Origin: Alkalicoccus saliphilus
GTDB taxonomy: Bacteria; Bacillota; Bacilli; Bacillales; Salisediminibacteriaceae
DNA length: 64,000 nt
Assembly: GCF_003044065.1 (NCBI RefSeq)
Contig: NZ_PZJJ01000001.1
Location: 186,001 to 250,000 of the forward strand
Direction: 5' to 3'
The notes beneath the pieces were generated by a model. That model worked only from the letters and a program-made list of their open reading frames with translations. It was not told where the DNA came from and ran no database searches. Every line of letters begins with the position of its first letter. Within the stretch, counting starts at the first letter, position 1. The position numbers and the translations under genes are program-made. Below, piece after piece: positions 6,548 through 15,534 of this stretch.

Positions 6548-7663
6548 ATGAGTGAGATTACACACCGTAAAAATACCAGACCGGTGAAAGTCGGTCCACT
6601 AACAATAGGCGGGCATGACGAAGTGATTATGCAGAGCATGACCATGTCCAAAACCCACGACGTAGAAGCCACAGTAGCTGAAATTCTGCGGCTCGAGGAA
6701 GCAGGGTGCCAGATTGTGCGTGTAGCCTGCCCGAATATGGAGGATGCGGAAGCTATCCCTGAAATTAAAAAACGTATCAATATTCCACTTGTGGTTGATA
6801 TTCATTTTGATTATAAAATGGCTCTTAAAGCTATCGAAGGCGGCGCTGATAAAATCCGTATTAATCCGGGTAATATCGGCCGTAAAGAAAAAGTTGAAGC
6901 TGTCGTAAATGCTGCAAAGGAAAAAGGCATACCCATCCGGATCGGTGTTAATGCTGGTTCTCTCGAAAAACGAATTCTTGATAAATACGGCTACCCAACA
7001 GCTGAAGGTATGGTGGAAAGTGCGCTTCATCATATTAAAATTCTGGAAGATCTCGACTTTTATGACATTATCGTTTCCATGAAGGCGTCGGATGTCCATC
7101 TGGCTGTCGAAGCATATGAACAGGCTGCAAAAGCCTTTGATTATCCTCTCCACCTTGGAATTACCGAATCCGGTACCCTGTTTGCCGGCACCGTTAAAAG
7201 CTCTGCCGGGCTGGGTGTGCTGCTTCAAAAAGGGATTGGTAATACGATGCGTATTTCCTTAAGCGCAGACCCGGTTGAAGAAATCAAAGTACAGAAAGAA
7301 CTTCTTAAGAGCTTCGGTCTCGCGACAAACGCTGCAACACTTGTATCGTGTCCTACATGCGGACGGATTGAAATTGATCTGATCAGCATTGCAAACGAAG
7401 TTGAGGAATATATTCAAAATATTAAAGCCCCTATCAAAGTTTCCGTTCTCGGGTGTGCAGTAAACGGTCCGGGAGAAGCTAAAGAAGCAGATATCGGGAT
7501 AGCCGGTGCACGCGGGGAAGGACTTCTCTTCCGAAAAGGAAAGACTATCCGTAAAGTTCCGGAAGAAATTATGGTGGAAGAACTGAAAAAAGAAATTGAT
7601 ATACTTGCTGAAGAACATTACAAAAAACAGAAACTTGAGCAGGAAGCAGAACAGAACGCCTGA
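6548..7663 (+). CDS. ispG: IspG, 4-hydroxy-3-methylbut-2-enyl diphosphate synthase
   Basis: This 371-residue enzyme carries out the sixth step of the MEP isoprenoid pathway, converting MEcPP to HMBPP with a [4Fe-4S] cluster. The cluster cysteines are visible as C268-PT-C271 and C303 in [10 protein letters not shown]. The N-terminal TIM-barrel part carries VQSM-like [16 protein letters not shown] and [12 protein letters not shown]. Overall similarity to B. subtilis GcpE/IspG is very high, and [18 protein letters not shown] fixes the start. A tiny frame (MMKNE) overlaps the start and sits closer to the AAGGGG motif. IspH, the next enzyme, is encoded about 13 kb away. Confidence 0.98.
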   Translation: MSEITHRKNTRPVKVGPLTIGGHDEVIMQSMTMSKTHDVEATVAEILRLEEAGCQIVRVACPNMEDAEAIPEIKKRINIPLVVDIHFDYKMALKAIEGGADKIRINPGNIGRKEKVEAVVNAAKEKGIPIRIGVNAGSLEKRILDKYGYPTAEGMVESALHHIKILEDLDFYDIIVSMKASDVHLAVEAYEQAAKAFDYPLHLGITESGTLFAGTVKSSAGLGVLLQKGIGNTMRISLSADPVEEIKVQKELLKSFGLATNAATLVSCPTCGRIEIDLISIANEVEEYIQNIKAPIKVSVLGCAVNGPGEAKEADIGIAGARGEGLLFRKGKTIRKVPEEIMVEELKKEIDILAEEHYKKQKLEQEAEQNA

Positions 7664-7677
7664 TAATACTATTTTAC

Positions 7678-7726
7678 AGACTGACTGCTGCTGGTATCTG
7701 ACCAGCAGCAGTCAGTCTTATTTTAT
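7678..7726 (+). terminator. Terminator after ispG
   Basis: A perfect 18-bp stem, AGACTGACTGCTGCTGGT with its complement around a 5-nt loop, is followed by TATTTTATTTCT. Confidence 0.9.
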
Positions 7727-7733
7727 TTCTTCG

Positions 7734-7762
7734 TTGACGGGCCTCAAAAACTTAACTTTAAT
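7734..7762 (+). promoter_or_regulatory. SigA promoter of yqfW
   Basis: TTGACG and TTTAAT are separated by 17 nt, 60 nt upstream of the start codon. Confidence 0.7.
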
Positions 7763-7821
7763 GATTAACGAAAGTATGAGATAATGCCTTCAGCAGAAGA
7801 TACGATGAGGTGAATTAACTT

Positions 7822-8400
7822 ATGAAGAAATACCGCTTTGGCATAGATATTGACGGAACTGTTACAGACCCTGCCACCTTTATTCCCCACTTAAATAAGC
7901 ACTTTAATAAAAACCTGACGCTCGATGATATTGTTGAATATGATCTGACAAAAGCGCTCGGAGTCACCGAAGAGGAGTTCTGGCAGTGGATGCAGAAGCA
8001 TGAACCGATGCTTTACAGCAGCTCCACGATCGCTGATAATGCAAAAGATATTCTTCATACGTGGAGAAGCCAGTTTGAGCTCTTTTATATCAGCGCCCGG
8101 CCGAACCATCTGCTCGATGTGACGGAAGACTGGTTCCATCGTCAGGAAGTTCCGTATGACCATATCGAACTGCTTGGACAGCACGATAAAATTGCCGCTG
8201 TCAAAAAACATGAAGTTGATACGTTTTTTGAAGATAAACATGACAATGCAGTTAATATTGCCGAAGAATTTCAAATTCCTGTCGTGCTGATGGAAACACC
8301 CTACAACCAGATGCCGGTTCCGGATAATGTTTACCGGGCAAAGAACTGGCTTCATGCTAGAACGATCGTTGAAAATATTTTTCAGCCGGTGAAAAAATAA
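7822..8400 (+). CDS. yqfW: YqfW, putative HAD-family nucleotidase
   Basis: This 192-residue protein begins with the HAD nucleophile motif GIDIDGTVTD. It then shows YISARPNHLLD (a motif II-like region near residue 94) and VDTFFEDKHDNAVNIAE (an acidic motif III/IV region). These features fit the 5'(3')-deoxyribonucleotidase-like C group that includes B. subtilis YqfW. The physiological substrate is unproven. It lies between ispG and zur as in B. subtilis. It has its own promoter, and GAGGTG is the ribosome binding site. It converges with zur over a shared hairpin. Confidence 0.85.
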   Translation: MKKYRFGIDIDGTVTDPATFIPHLNKHFNKNLTLDDIVEYDLTKALGVTEEEFWQWMQKHEPMLYSSSTIADNAKDILHTWRSQFELFYISARPNHLLDVTEDWFHRQEVPYDHIELLGQHDKIAAVKKHEVDTFFEDKHDNAVNIAEEFQIPVVLMETPYNQMPVPDNVYRAKNWLHARTIVENIFQPVKK

Positions 8401-8417
8401 AATCCTTTTATTCATCC

Positions 8418-8455
8418 AAGAAAAGCAGCCCCTTCATTACGAAGCGGGCTGCTTT
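8418..8455. terminator. Bidirectional terminator between yqfW and zur, overlapping the zur stop
   Basis: The stem AAAGCAGCCC (8422-8431) / GGGCTGCTTT (8446-8455) has A/T runs on both sides. The zur stop codon (8437-8439) lies in the loop, so the last zur codons form one arm. Confidence 0.75.
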
Positions 8456-8862
8456 CTGCATTCACTGCAGTATCCATAAATTTCAAACTTGTGGCCGATA
8501 ACGTCAAATCCGGCTTCCTGAACCGGCTGATCGTCCATAGGACAATGATGAATATGCTTTGTTTTGCCACATTCCAGGCAGATAACATGATGATGATGTT
8601 CATCCACTGCACACGTGAAACGAAAACGTTTTTCACCATTAAGTTCTGTTGCTTCGAGAATTCCGAGTTCGGTAAACAGGGACAGATTCCGGTAAATTGT
8701 ATCGAAGCTCATGCCATCGTACGTTTTCTGCATCGTTTCCAGTACATCTTTTGCCGCAAGGTATCTGCTCTCTTCAGAAAACAACTGCAGCATGTCCTGC
8801 CGTTTATCTGTATACTTATAGCCTTTCTTTTTAAGAAGATCCATTGCCTCCTGCACATTCAT
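8437..8862 (-). CDS. zur: Zur, zinc-responsive Fur-family repressor
   Basis: This 141-residue protein has a winged helix (residues 1-80, DTIYRNLSLFTELGIL) and a metal-binding C-terminal domain. Visible are HHHHVICLECGK (C95, C98) and YCSECRK (C132, C135), forming the structural zinc site, and the H-rich sensor region. Zur represses zinc uptake genes when zinc is sufficient. It is the last gene of a four-gene zinc operon and overlaps the preceding permease by ATGA. A near-consensus Zur box at the operon promoter implies autoregulation. Its position matches B. subtilis yqfV (zur). Confidence 0.93.
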   Translation of the reverse strand: MNVQEAMDLLKKKGYKYTDKRQDMLQLFSEESRYLAAKDVLETMQKTYDGMSFDTIYRNLSLFTELGILEATELNGEKRFRFTCAVDEHHHHVICLECGKTKHIHHCPMDDQPVQEAGFDVIGHKFEIYGYCSECRKQPAS

Positions 8863-9716
8863 GCTGTTTCCTCCTTACTAAAAAATCCTTCAGGCAGAAG
8901 CTTTTTTACAGCCGCTGCTCCTATCAATATAATTATACCAGTTACAACAATCATACCCCCTGTTGCAACATTTAAATAGTAGGAAGAGACAATCCCCCCC
9001 AGCACAGCCGCTTCCCCGAAGATAATACCGAGAAGCAGAACGTGCCGGAAACTTTTTGCAAAGAGAATAGCCGCTGCCACGGGAAGTGTAATCAGGGCGC
9101 CGACGAGAAGTATTCCTACCACCTTCATTGACATGGAAATCACGAGAGCTATAAGCAGAGAAAACAAAAAATTAATTTTCCTTACAGAAATACCGGATGT
9201 GGAAGCAAACTCCTGGTCAAAAGAAATCGACAGCAGTTCTTTATAAAAAAATCCGATAATAAGCATGCTTAGTACTCCGGTAAGAAATATAAACAGGAGA
9301 TCACTGAGCGTTACCGTCAGTATACTTCCAAATAGATACGCGTACCACTCTGTGTACCCGGTTTCCGCTATGCTGATCATCACTGCACTTAACCCGACGC
9401 CGGCAGAAAGTATAATCGGTATAGCAAGCTCCTGAAAATGTTTGTACACCTGCCGCAGCTTTTCGATAAGCAGCGACCCGGCGAGGGCAGCAAGCAGTCC
9501 CGTGTACAAAGGGTTGATAAAAGCAAAAACAGCTGAAGTCTGCATCATTAAAACGCCCGCTGTAATGCCTGTCAGCGTCACGTGGGAAAGCCCTTCCGAG
9601 ATGATCGTCATTCTTCGAACGAGCAGGAAAGCTCCGATCAGCGGGCTGATAAATCCAATCAGAAGACCGGCAGCAATCCCTCTCTCTAAAAAAGTAAGCT
9701 GCTGAAAAATTTCCAT
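8859..9716 (-). CDS. Zinc ABC transporter permease, second copy (ZnuB/AdcB family)
   Basis: This is a roughly 285-residue ABC-3 family membrane protein with about eight hydrophobic segments. Motifs include SEGLSHVTLTGI, LAIPIILSAGVGLS and VGILLVGALITLPVAAA. It is clearly related to the permease encoded just upstream, so the transporter probably has a heterodimeric channel. I chose the ATG at 9714-9716, which has a well-spaced AAGGCGG. A GTG at 9725 that overlaps the upstream stop is the alternative. It is translationally coupled to zur. No solute-binding protein is encoded in this operon. Confidence 0.88.
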   Translation of the reverse strand: MEIFQQLTFLERGIAAGLLIGFISPLIGAFLLVRRMTIISEGLSHVTLTGITAGVLMMQTSAVFAFINPLYTGLLAALAGSLLIEKLRQVYKHFQELAIPIILSAGVGLSAVMISIAETGYTEWYAYLFGSILTVTLSDLLFIFLTGVLSMLIIGFFYKELLSISFDQEFASTSGISVRKINFLFSLLIALVISMSMKVVGILLVGALITLPVAAAILFAKSFRHVLLLGIIFGEAAVLGGIVSSYYLNVATGGMIVVTGIIILIGAAAVKKLLPEGFFSKEETA

Positions 9717-9721
9717 TCCGG

Positions 9722-10570
9722 TCACCCGCCTTTCCGGTTCAATATTTTTTCTGAGGTTGCTGCTAATACCAGCAGAAGAATAAGAACGTTAATCACAACG
9801 ATCATACCACCCGGCGCAACATCCAGGTGAAAAGCTGCAAACATGCCTGTAAGCACCGAAATTTCTCCGATAACTACGGAATAAAGAAACATCTGTTTGA
9901 AAGACACAGCAAGACGCATAGCTGCTGCGACCGGAAGAGTCATCAGTGCAGACACGAGCAGAATGCCTACAATCTGCATTGAAATACCGATAACCACTGC
10001 CGTAATCAGTACAAATAAAAAATGCAGGGATCTGCGCGGTATACCAGAAATGACTGCCTGCTCTTCATCAAAACTTAAAAAAAACAGTTCTTTGTAAAAC
10101 AGGCCGAAAATAGCAGTGACAGCAGTTGTCAAAACAAGTACTACAGTAAAATCGGTACGGGAAATTGCCGCTATGCTTCCGAACAAATAGCTGAACAGAT
10201 CCGTCGTGAATCCGTCGGCGAGAGAAATAAATACCACTCCGACACCAATTCCTGAAGACAAAATAATCGGTACGGCAAGTTCCCGGTAGAAACGGTATGT
10301 GTGACGCAGTCTTTCAATGAGAAGTGATCCTCCAGCAGCAAAAATCATTCCCATATATACCGGGTTTAATACAGCAAAAAAGTTAATATATCTCCCAAGA
10401 AGCAGACTGAAGGCAATGCCTGTCAGCGTAATGTGGGAGAGCGCATCGGCCAGAAGAGAAAGGCGCCGGACCACGATAAATACCCCGGTCAACGGCGCCA
10501 GAATTCCTATCAGAATTCCTGTAAACAAAGAATACCGCAGGAAATCATACTGAAAAAACACTTCGATCAT
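9722..10570 (-). CDS. Zinc ABC transporter permease, first copy (ZnuB/AdcB family)
   Basis: This 282-residue ABC-3 permease shows ADALSHITLTGIAFS, LAVPIILSSGIGVG and VGILLVSALMTLPVAAA. Its many hydrophobic helices span most of its length. It overlaps the ATPase gene by ATGA and abuts the second permease gene, so the three membrane-transport genes are translationally coupled. The similarity to the next gene points to an ancestral tandem duplication. Confidence 0.88.
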   Translation of the reverse strand: MIEVFFQYDFLRYSLFTGILIGILAPLTGVFIVVRRLSLLADALSHITLTGIAFSLLLGRYINFFAVLNPVYMGMIFAAGGSLLIERLRHTYRFYRELAVPIILSSGIGVGVVFISLADGFTTDLFSYLFGSIAAISRTDFTVVLVLTTAVTAIFGLFYKELFFLSFDEEQAVISGIPRRSLHFLFVLITAVVIGISMQIVGILLVSALMTLPVAAAMRLAVSFKQMFLYSVVIGEISVLTGMFAAFHLDVAPGGMIVVINVLILLLVLAATSEKILNRKGG

Positions 10571-11391
10571 GAGCGGACGCCGCCCAGATCGTCGTGATCG
10601 TGAGAATGATCGTGATGGTCATGTGAATGATTATGCTCGATAACATTCACGTTGTGGCCGTACATCGCTGTCATCATCTCTTCCCTGTTTACTTCAAAAT
10701 CATTTTTATTCCCATGAAAGTGAAGGCATTTGTTCAGGCAGGCAACATCCGTAACATACTCACTCATCGCACCGATATCATGCGTTACAAGAATGAGTGT
10801 GATATTTTTCTTATCATTCAGTTCTTTGAGCATATCATAAAAATTCCTGACAGAGTCAGCATCGACACCAACCGTAGGTTCGTCCAGTATGAGCAGTTCA
10901 GGCTCGCTTACGAGAGCTCTTGCAATAAAAACCCTCTGCTGCTGTCCACCTGACAACCGTCCGATATTCTTATGCATATACTGCTCCATTCCTACCTGTC
11001 CAATCGCTTCTTTAATTTTTTTCTTATGCTCTTTTTTTAAAAACCGAAACAGCCCGACTTTTCCGTAAAGGCCCATAGCCACGACTTCAAAAACGGTCGC
11101 CGGAAAACCGCTGTTAAAACTGTTCGCCTTCTGGGAAACAAAGCCTATCCTGCTCCAGTCCCTGAAGCTCTGTACAGGACTGCCGAAAAGCTCAATATTT
11201 CCTTTGTCTGCTTTTAAAAGTCCGAGCAGAAGCTTCATAAAAGTCGATTTTCCGGAGCCGTTTGGACCTACGAGGCCAAGAAACGAACCTTTTCGCACCT
11301 GCATATTAATATCTTCCAGTACCATTTGTTTCCCGTAGCTGAAGCTGACATTTTTAACTTCCAGTACATATGGGGCAGCTGAATTTTTCAT
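10567..11391 (-). CDS. Zinc ABC transporter ATPase with histidine-rich C-terminal tail (ZnuC/AdcC)
   Basis: This 274-residue ABC ATPase has Walker A GPNGSGKST, signature LSGGQQQRVFIARAL and Walker B LLILDEPTVGVD. The last ~20 residues are extremely His/Asp-rich (HNHSHDHHDHSHDHDD, eight His in sixteen residues). This likely binds zinc on the cytoplasmic side and could buffer or gate transport. The start at 11391 follows AAGGGGAAATATA; an upstream in-frame ATG at 11415 has no matching site. It is the first gene of the zinc operon, under a SigA promoter with a Zur-like box. Confidence 0.9.
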   Translation of the reverse strand: MKNSAAPYVLEVKNVSFSYGKQMVLEDINMQVRKGSFLGLVGPNGSGKSTFMKLLLGLLKADKGNIELFGSPVQSFRDWSRIGFVSQKANSFNSGFPATVFEVVAMGLYGKVGLFRFLKKEHKKKIKEAIGQVGMEQYMHKNIGRLSGGQQQRVFIARALVSEPELLILDEPTVGVDADSVRNFYDMLKELNDKKNITLILVTHDIGAMSEYVTDVACLNKCLHFHGNKNDFEVNREEMMTAMYGHNVNVIEHNHSHDHHDHSHDHDDLGGVRS

Positions 11392-11457
11392 TATATTTCC
11401 CCTTCTTTCTACCATCCATCTTTATCAGGCAGGTTTATCTCTTCTGCCTTTTCATAA

Positions 11458-11472
11458 TAGTAATAATTCCGA
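11458..11472. promoter_or_regulatory. Zur box
   Basis: The minus-strand sequence TCGGAATTATTACTA differs at two positions from the B. subtilis Zur core TCGTAATNATTACGA and is flanked by AAA/ATT. It is centred about 20 bp downstream of the -10 box of the zinc operon, a position suited to repression. Confidence 0.75.
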
Positions 11473-11485
11473 TTTAATCAATAAA

Positions 11486-11514
11486 AGTATACATGACGCG
11501 CAGAAGAATGTAAA
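11486..11514 (-). promoter_or_regulatory. SigA promoter of the zinc operon
   Basis: On the minus strand, TTTACA and TATACT are separated by 17 nt, 95 nt before the ATPase start and just upstream of the Zur box. Confidence 0.8.
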
Positions 11515-11598
11515 TAATGCTGATTTTACCTTAGTATATGTCGCAGCGATTGAGCATCAAAGTTATAATAGAAGAAACAGTGTGAAGGAGGCTTTAAT

Positions 11599-13143
11599 AT
11601 GGAAAAGCAGCAGATCGGTATTATCGACATGGGATCCAACTCAGTACGTTTTGTTATTTACGAAGTTGATACTGATGGATATCATCAGGAAATTCAAAAT
11701 TTGAAAGTTTCTGCACGCTTAAGTACATATATAAATGATGAAGGAGAAATGACCGGCGAAGGAATCGAAAAAATCTTGAACCTGCTGGACAAATTTTCTG
11801 CCATCGCCGCAGGCTACAAATTAACTACAGTCCGCGGTGCTGCGACGGCTGCCGTCCGTAACGCTAAAAATCGGGAGGCAATACTTAAAGCAGTCGCCCA
11901 GCACTCCGCGTTTCCTTTTGAAGTTCTTTCTGAAGAGCAGGAAGCTTATTACGGGTATCTGGCCGTTACCAATTCCACTGATTTTCAGGAAGGCGTCACC
12001 ATTGATATAGGCGGTGGCAGTACGGAGATTACGTATTTTGAAAACAGAGAGATGAAACATTCTGTAAGCTTCCCCTTCGGTGCCCTTACACTCAAAAAAA
12101 AGTTCGTGAAAGGCCATACTCCGACAAAAAAAGAAGAAAAGCGCCTATTCGAATTTCTTCAGGAATCTTATCGTTCGCTTCCGTGGCTGAAAGATCTGCA
12201 GGTCCCTGTCATTGGTATAGGAGGCTCTGCAAGAAACCTTGCGCTCGTTCATCAAAATCGTCATTCCTATCCCCTTTCCGGTCTGCACCAGTATGTGATG
12301 ACAGCTGAAGAAACAGCAGAAACAGCAGCATGGCTTACAGACATGCCTCTGAAAAAACGTGAAAAAACTGACGGGTTGTCCAAAGACCGGGCTGATATAA
12401 TTCTGCCGGCAGTTCATGCGATGCAGGCACTTTTGACAGAAACTAACTCCAACGAGTTTATTATAAGCAATTACGGACTGAGAGAAGGTCTCTTTTTTGA
12501 AAAACTTCTCCAGCCGATCGAGGTCACCCATTTTCCGAGCGTAAAAGAAGAAAGTCTTTATCAGCTGAGTAATCATTACCGCCTTAAAGCAGAAGATCAA
12601 AAACAGCTGGCAGTACTCTCTTCCTATATTGCAAATGAACTTATGCGGCACAGGCTGGTCGATTTTTCCGAGCAGGAAGCCCAGCTTCTTCGTCTTGGAG
12701 CAAAAATGTTTTATGTCGGGAAAACGATACATCCGGAATCCAAAAGCCAGCATACGTTTTACATGCTGACGAATCAGTCTATAGACGGTCTTTCCCATAT
12801 GGACCGTCTTGGCCTGGCTTTTACCGCTTCATTTACTTCCCGTTCCCAGCTGAAGTTTTATGCCCGGCCTTTCAAACAATGGGTGGATAAAGAGTCTCTT
12901 TCTTCTTATGAGCTGCTTGGTGCTGTAAACAAACTTGCCTATGCATTGAACATCACCGGCCAGCAGGCTGTGAAAAAAATCGAAATTACAAAAGCAGATA
13001 AAAAGAACCTTTATCTGCGGCTCACCTGCCGGGGGGATGTTCACTTTGAAGAAGAGCAGGCCGACAAGTACAAAAAACATCTGGAACGCGCTCTGAAACG
13101 GAATGTTCATCTTCGTTTCGTACAGGAAGAGCTGTCTTTATAA
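11599..13143 (+). CDS. ppx: Ppx/GppA-family exopolyphosphatase
   Basis: This 514-residue enzyme hydrolyses inorganic polyphosphate from its ends and may also act on pppGpp. The ASKHA nucleotide-binding fold is visible: GIIDMGSNSVRFVIYE at the N-terminus, VRGAATAAVRNAKN (residues 78-91), VTIDIGGGSTEITYF (132-146) and VIGIGGSARN (202-211). The C-terminal ~200 residues form the HD-like helical part found in full-length Ppx. It is followed 42 nt later by ppk, so synthesis and breakdown enzymes of polyphosphate form one operon. GAAGGAGG precedes the ATG. A TATAAT at 11564-11569 is the likely -10, with a poor -35. Confidence 0.93.
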   Translation: MEKQQIGIIDMGSNSVRFVIYEVDTDGYHQEIQNLKVSARLSTYINDEGEMTGEGIEKILNLLDKFSAIAAGYKLTTVRGAATAAVRNAKNREAILKAVAQHSAFPFEVLSEEQEAYYGYLAVTNSTDFQEGVTIDIGGGSTEITYFENREMKHSVSFPFGALTLKKKFVKGHTPTKKEEKRLFEFLQESYRSLPWLKDLQVPVIGIGGSARNLALVHQNRHSYPLSGLHQYVMTAEETAETAAWLTDMPLKKREKTDGLSKDRADIILPAVHAMQALLTETNSNEFIISNYGLREGLFFEKLLQPIEVTHFPSVKEESLYQLSNHYRLKAEDQKQLAVLSSYIANELMRHRLVDFSEQEAQLLRLGAKMFYVGKTIHPESKSQHTFYMLTNQSIDGLSHMDRLGLAFTASFTSRSQLKFYARPFKQWVDKESLSSYELLGAVNKLAYALNITGQQAVKKIEITKADKKNLYLRLTCRGDVHFEEEQADKYKKHLERALKRNVHLRFVQEELSL

Positions 13144-13185
13144 GTTCACCGAAAGTCATTATTCAAGACAGAACGGAGGAAACAG

Positions 13186-15261
13186 ATGCCGTCCATCAAT
13201 AATTTCGATCGTCCTGACTATTATCATAACAGAGAGTTAAGCTGGCTTCGTTTCAACGAAAGAGTACTGGAAGAAGCAGAGGACGAAGGAAATCCCCTCT
13301 TGGAAAGACTCAAATTCACTGCTATTTTCAGTTCCAATCTCGACGAATTTTTTATGGTCCGTGCAGCAGGATTGAAAGATCAGGTGAAGGCCGGATATAC
13401 AAAACCGGATAATAAAACCGGCCTTACGCCAGGTGGACAGCTGCAGCAGATCGGACAGTTTAATCGTTCCCTCATACAGAGGCAGTACCTCCACTATAAA
13501 GAAAAGCTGCTGCCCCTTCTTCAAAAAAAAGGTCTTGCTTTTACACGTATGAGTGAGCTGTCCTCAGCAAATAAGAAGCTTGTAGAAAAACATTTTAAAC
13601 ATTATATTCTTCCTGTATTAACACCAATGGCAATCGATGCCCACCGGCCTTTCCCTATCGTTTCCAATAAAAGCATCAATCTTGCAGTTGCATTAAAAGA
13701 AAATGACCTGCGCAGACTCGCTATCGTCCAGGTACCTTCTGTTTTAAACCGGACAATCCCCGTGCCCGGGACCGGGGAAACATCATGGCTGATGCTTGAA
13801 GATGTAATTACAGCATTTCTGCATCATTTATTTTCGGGCTATGAAATTGAATCGGTCTCCTCTTTTCGCATTACAAGAAACGCGGATTTAACGATACATG
13901 AAGAAGGTGCGAGAGACCTTTTGAGGGAAATTGAAATAGAACTGCAGAAAAGACGGTGGGGAGCGGCCGTGCGTCTCGAAACAGAGGCAGGCAGAATGGA
14001 TGAAAATGTGCTCTCCCTGCTGATAAGTGTACTTGAGCTTCAGAAGGAAGACATCTATCTCGTTGACGGGCCGCTTGACCTTTCTTTTTTATTTCAATTC
14101 TATAAGCTTACGTCCCCGAATTTTGAAAAGCTTACGTATACCCCGGCAGTGCCCCAGACGCCAGCTGACTTAATCGATGAGGAAAATATACTGCAGGCAG
14201 CTCTAAAAAAAGACATTTTTCTTCACCACCCGTATGAGTCTTTTCAGCCGGTCATTGATTTAATGAGACAGGCAGCCGAAGACGAAAATGTTCTCGCCAT
14301 TAAACAGACCCTATACAGAGTCAGCGGTGATTCTCCCATTATTGCAGCTCTTGCAAGAGCTGCTGAACTCGGCAAACAGGTAACTGTACTCGTTGAATTG
14401 AAGGCACGTTTTGATGAAGAAAATAATATTCAATGGGCCAAAAAACTTGAAAAAGCCGGCTGCCACGTCATTTACGGAATAACCGGATTAAAAACTCACA
14501 GTAAAATCACTCTGATTGTAAGACACGAACAGGATAAAATACAGCGTATTGTTCATCTTGGAACCGGCAACTACAACGATTCTACTGCGGAACTCTATAC
14601 AGACATGGGAATTCTTACGAGCAGGCCTTCTTTCGGTGCGGATGCGACACATTTCTTTAATTATTTGAGCGGGTATACGAGCAGACCGGAATGGAAAGAA
14701 ATTGCAACGGCCCCTTTCGAAATCAGGGAGTTCTTTCTTAAAGCTGTGGACAAAGAGATTCAAAGTCATAAAAAGCACGGCCGGGGACGGATTGTTGCTA
14801 AAATGAATTCATTAACCGATAAGCCGATTATTATGAAGCTTTATGAAGCAAGCTGTGCGGGAGTGACAATTGAACTGATCATACGGGGGATCTGCTGCCT
14901 GAAGCCGGGAGTTGCCGGGGTTAGTGAAAATATTACTGTCCGCAGTATATTGGGCCGTTACCTTGAACACAGCCGTATTTTTTATTTTCATCGCAATGGG
15001 AAAGAAATCACCTACCTGTCTTCCGCCGACTGGATGACCAGAAACATGGAGAAAAGAATTGAAATCGTTTTTCCTGTGTACTCAGAGCGCATTAAAGAGC
15101 GTATAAAAGAAGTGCTGTTTATTTCGCTGGAAGACAATCAAAAAGCAAGAATGCTGCAGCCCGACGGCTCCTACGAATATGTACGCCCCCGTTCGAAGGC
15201 CCGGCTTAACAGCCAGGAAATCTTCCGAAAAAAAGCAGTCCTGCCTTTTGAAGATGATTAA
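13186..15261 (+). CDS. ppk: Ppk1, polyphosphate kinase
   Basis: This 691-residue enzyme transfers the ATP gamma-phosphate to inorganic polyphosphate through a phospho-histidine. The N-terminal domain (ELSWLRFNERVLEEA, SSNLDEFFMVR) and the two phospholipase-D-like C-terminal domains are complete. The likely autophosphorylated histidine is H438 in GLKTHSKITL, followed by HLGTGNYNDSTAELYTD. Length is typical of Ppk1. It is the second gene of the ppx-ppk operon and ends at a GGCTGTC/GACAGCC hairpin. Confidence 0.96.
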   Translation: MPSINNFDRPDYYHNRELSWLRFNERVLEEAEDEGNPLLERLKFTAIFSSNLDEFFMVRAAGLKDQVKAGYTKPDNKTGLTPGGQLQQIGQFNRSLIQRQYLHYKEKLLPLLQKKGLAFTRMSELSSANKKLVEKHFKHYILPVLTPMAIDAHRPFPIVSNKSINLAVALKENDLRRLAIVQVPSVLNRTIPVPGTGETSWLMLEDVITAFLHHLFSGYEIESVSSFRITRNADLTIHEEGARDLLREIEIELQKRRWGAAVRLETEAGRMDENVLSLLISVLELQKEDIYLVDGPLDLSFLFQFYKLTSPNFEKLTYTPAVPQTPADLIDEENILQAALKKDIFLHHPYESFQPVIDLMRQAAEDENVLAIKQTLYRVSGDSPIIAALARAAELGKQVTVLVELKARFDEENNIQWAKKLEKAGCHVIYGITGLKTHSKITLIVRHEQDKIQRIVHLGTGNYNDSTAELYTDMGILTSRPSFGADATHFFNYLSGYTSRPEWKEIATAPFEIREFFLKAVDKEIQSHKKHGRGRIVAKMNSLTDKPIIMKLYEASCAGVTIELIIRGICCLKPGVAGVSENITVRSILGRYLEHSRIFYFHRNGKEITYLSSADWMTRNMEKRIEIVFPVYSERIKERIKEVLFISLEDNQKARMLQPDGSYEYVRPRSKARLNSQEIFRKKAVLPFEDD

Positions 15262-15342
15262 GCTTTCACATCGTAAACAAGAGCGTTCACAGCTTCAAAG
15301 CCGTGATATGCTCAACAACAAATATAATAGACCTGCAAAAAA

Positions 15343-15376
15343 GGCTGTCAACGTATTATTGGACAGCCTCAGGGTT
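15343..15376 (+). terminator. Hairpin after ppk
   Basis: A GGCTGTC/GACAGCC stem with a 12-nt loop is followed by TCAGGGTTTT, a weak U-run. Confidence 0.6.
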
Positions 15377-15438
15377 TTGATTAAGTTTTGTATTCATAAT
15401 AATTAAATTGCCGTACCGGTGTCTCCTGCCCCCTTTCC

Positions 15439-15483
15439 TTCCGGAACGATTTTTATGAGGAGCTGCAGCATTAAGTTCCGGAA
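15439..15483. repeat. Inverted repeat downstream of the Mn-type ABC permease
   Basis: TTCCGGAAC and GTTCCGGAA enclose 27 nt in the gap between convergent ppk and the manganese transporter operon. There is no T-run on the minus strand, so its role as a terminator is doubtful. Confidence 0.4.
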
Positions 15484-15534
15484 AATCTGTAAGGAAAACT
15501 CTTTCATACAGAAGACCGGCTGGAAAGTAATATT

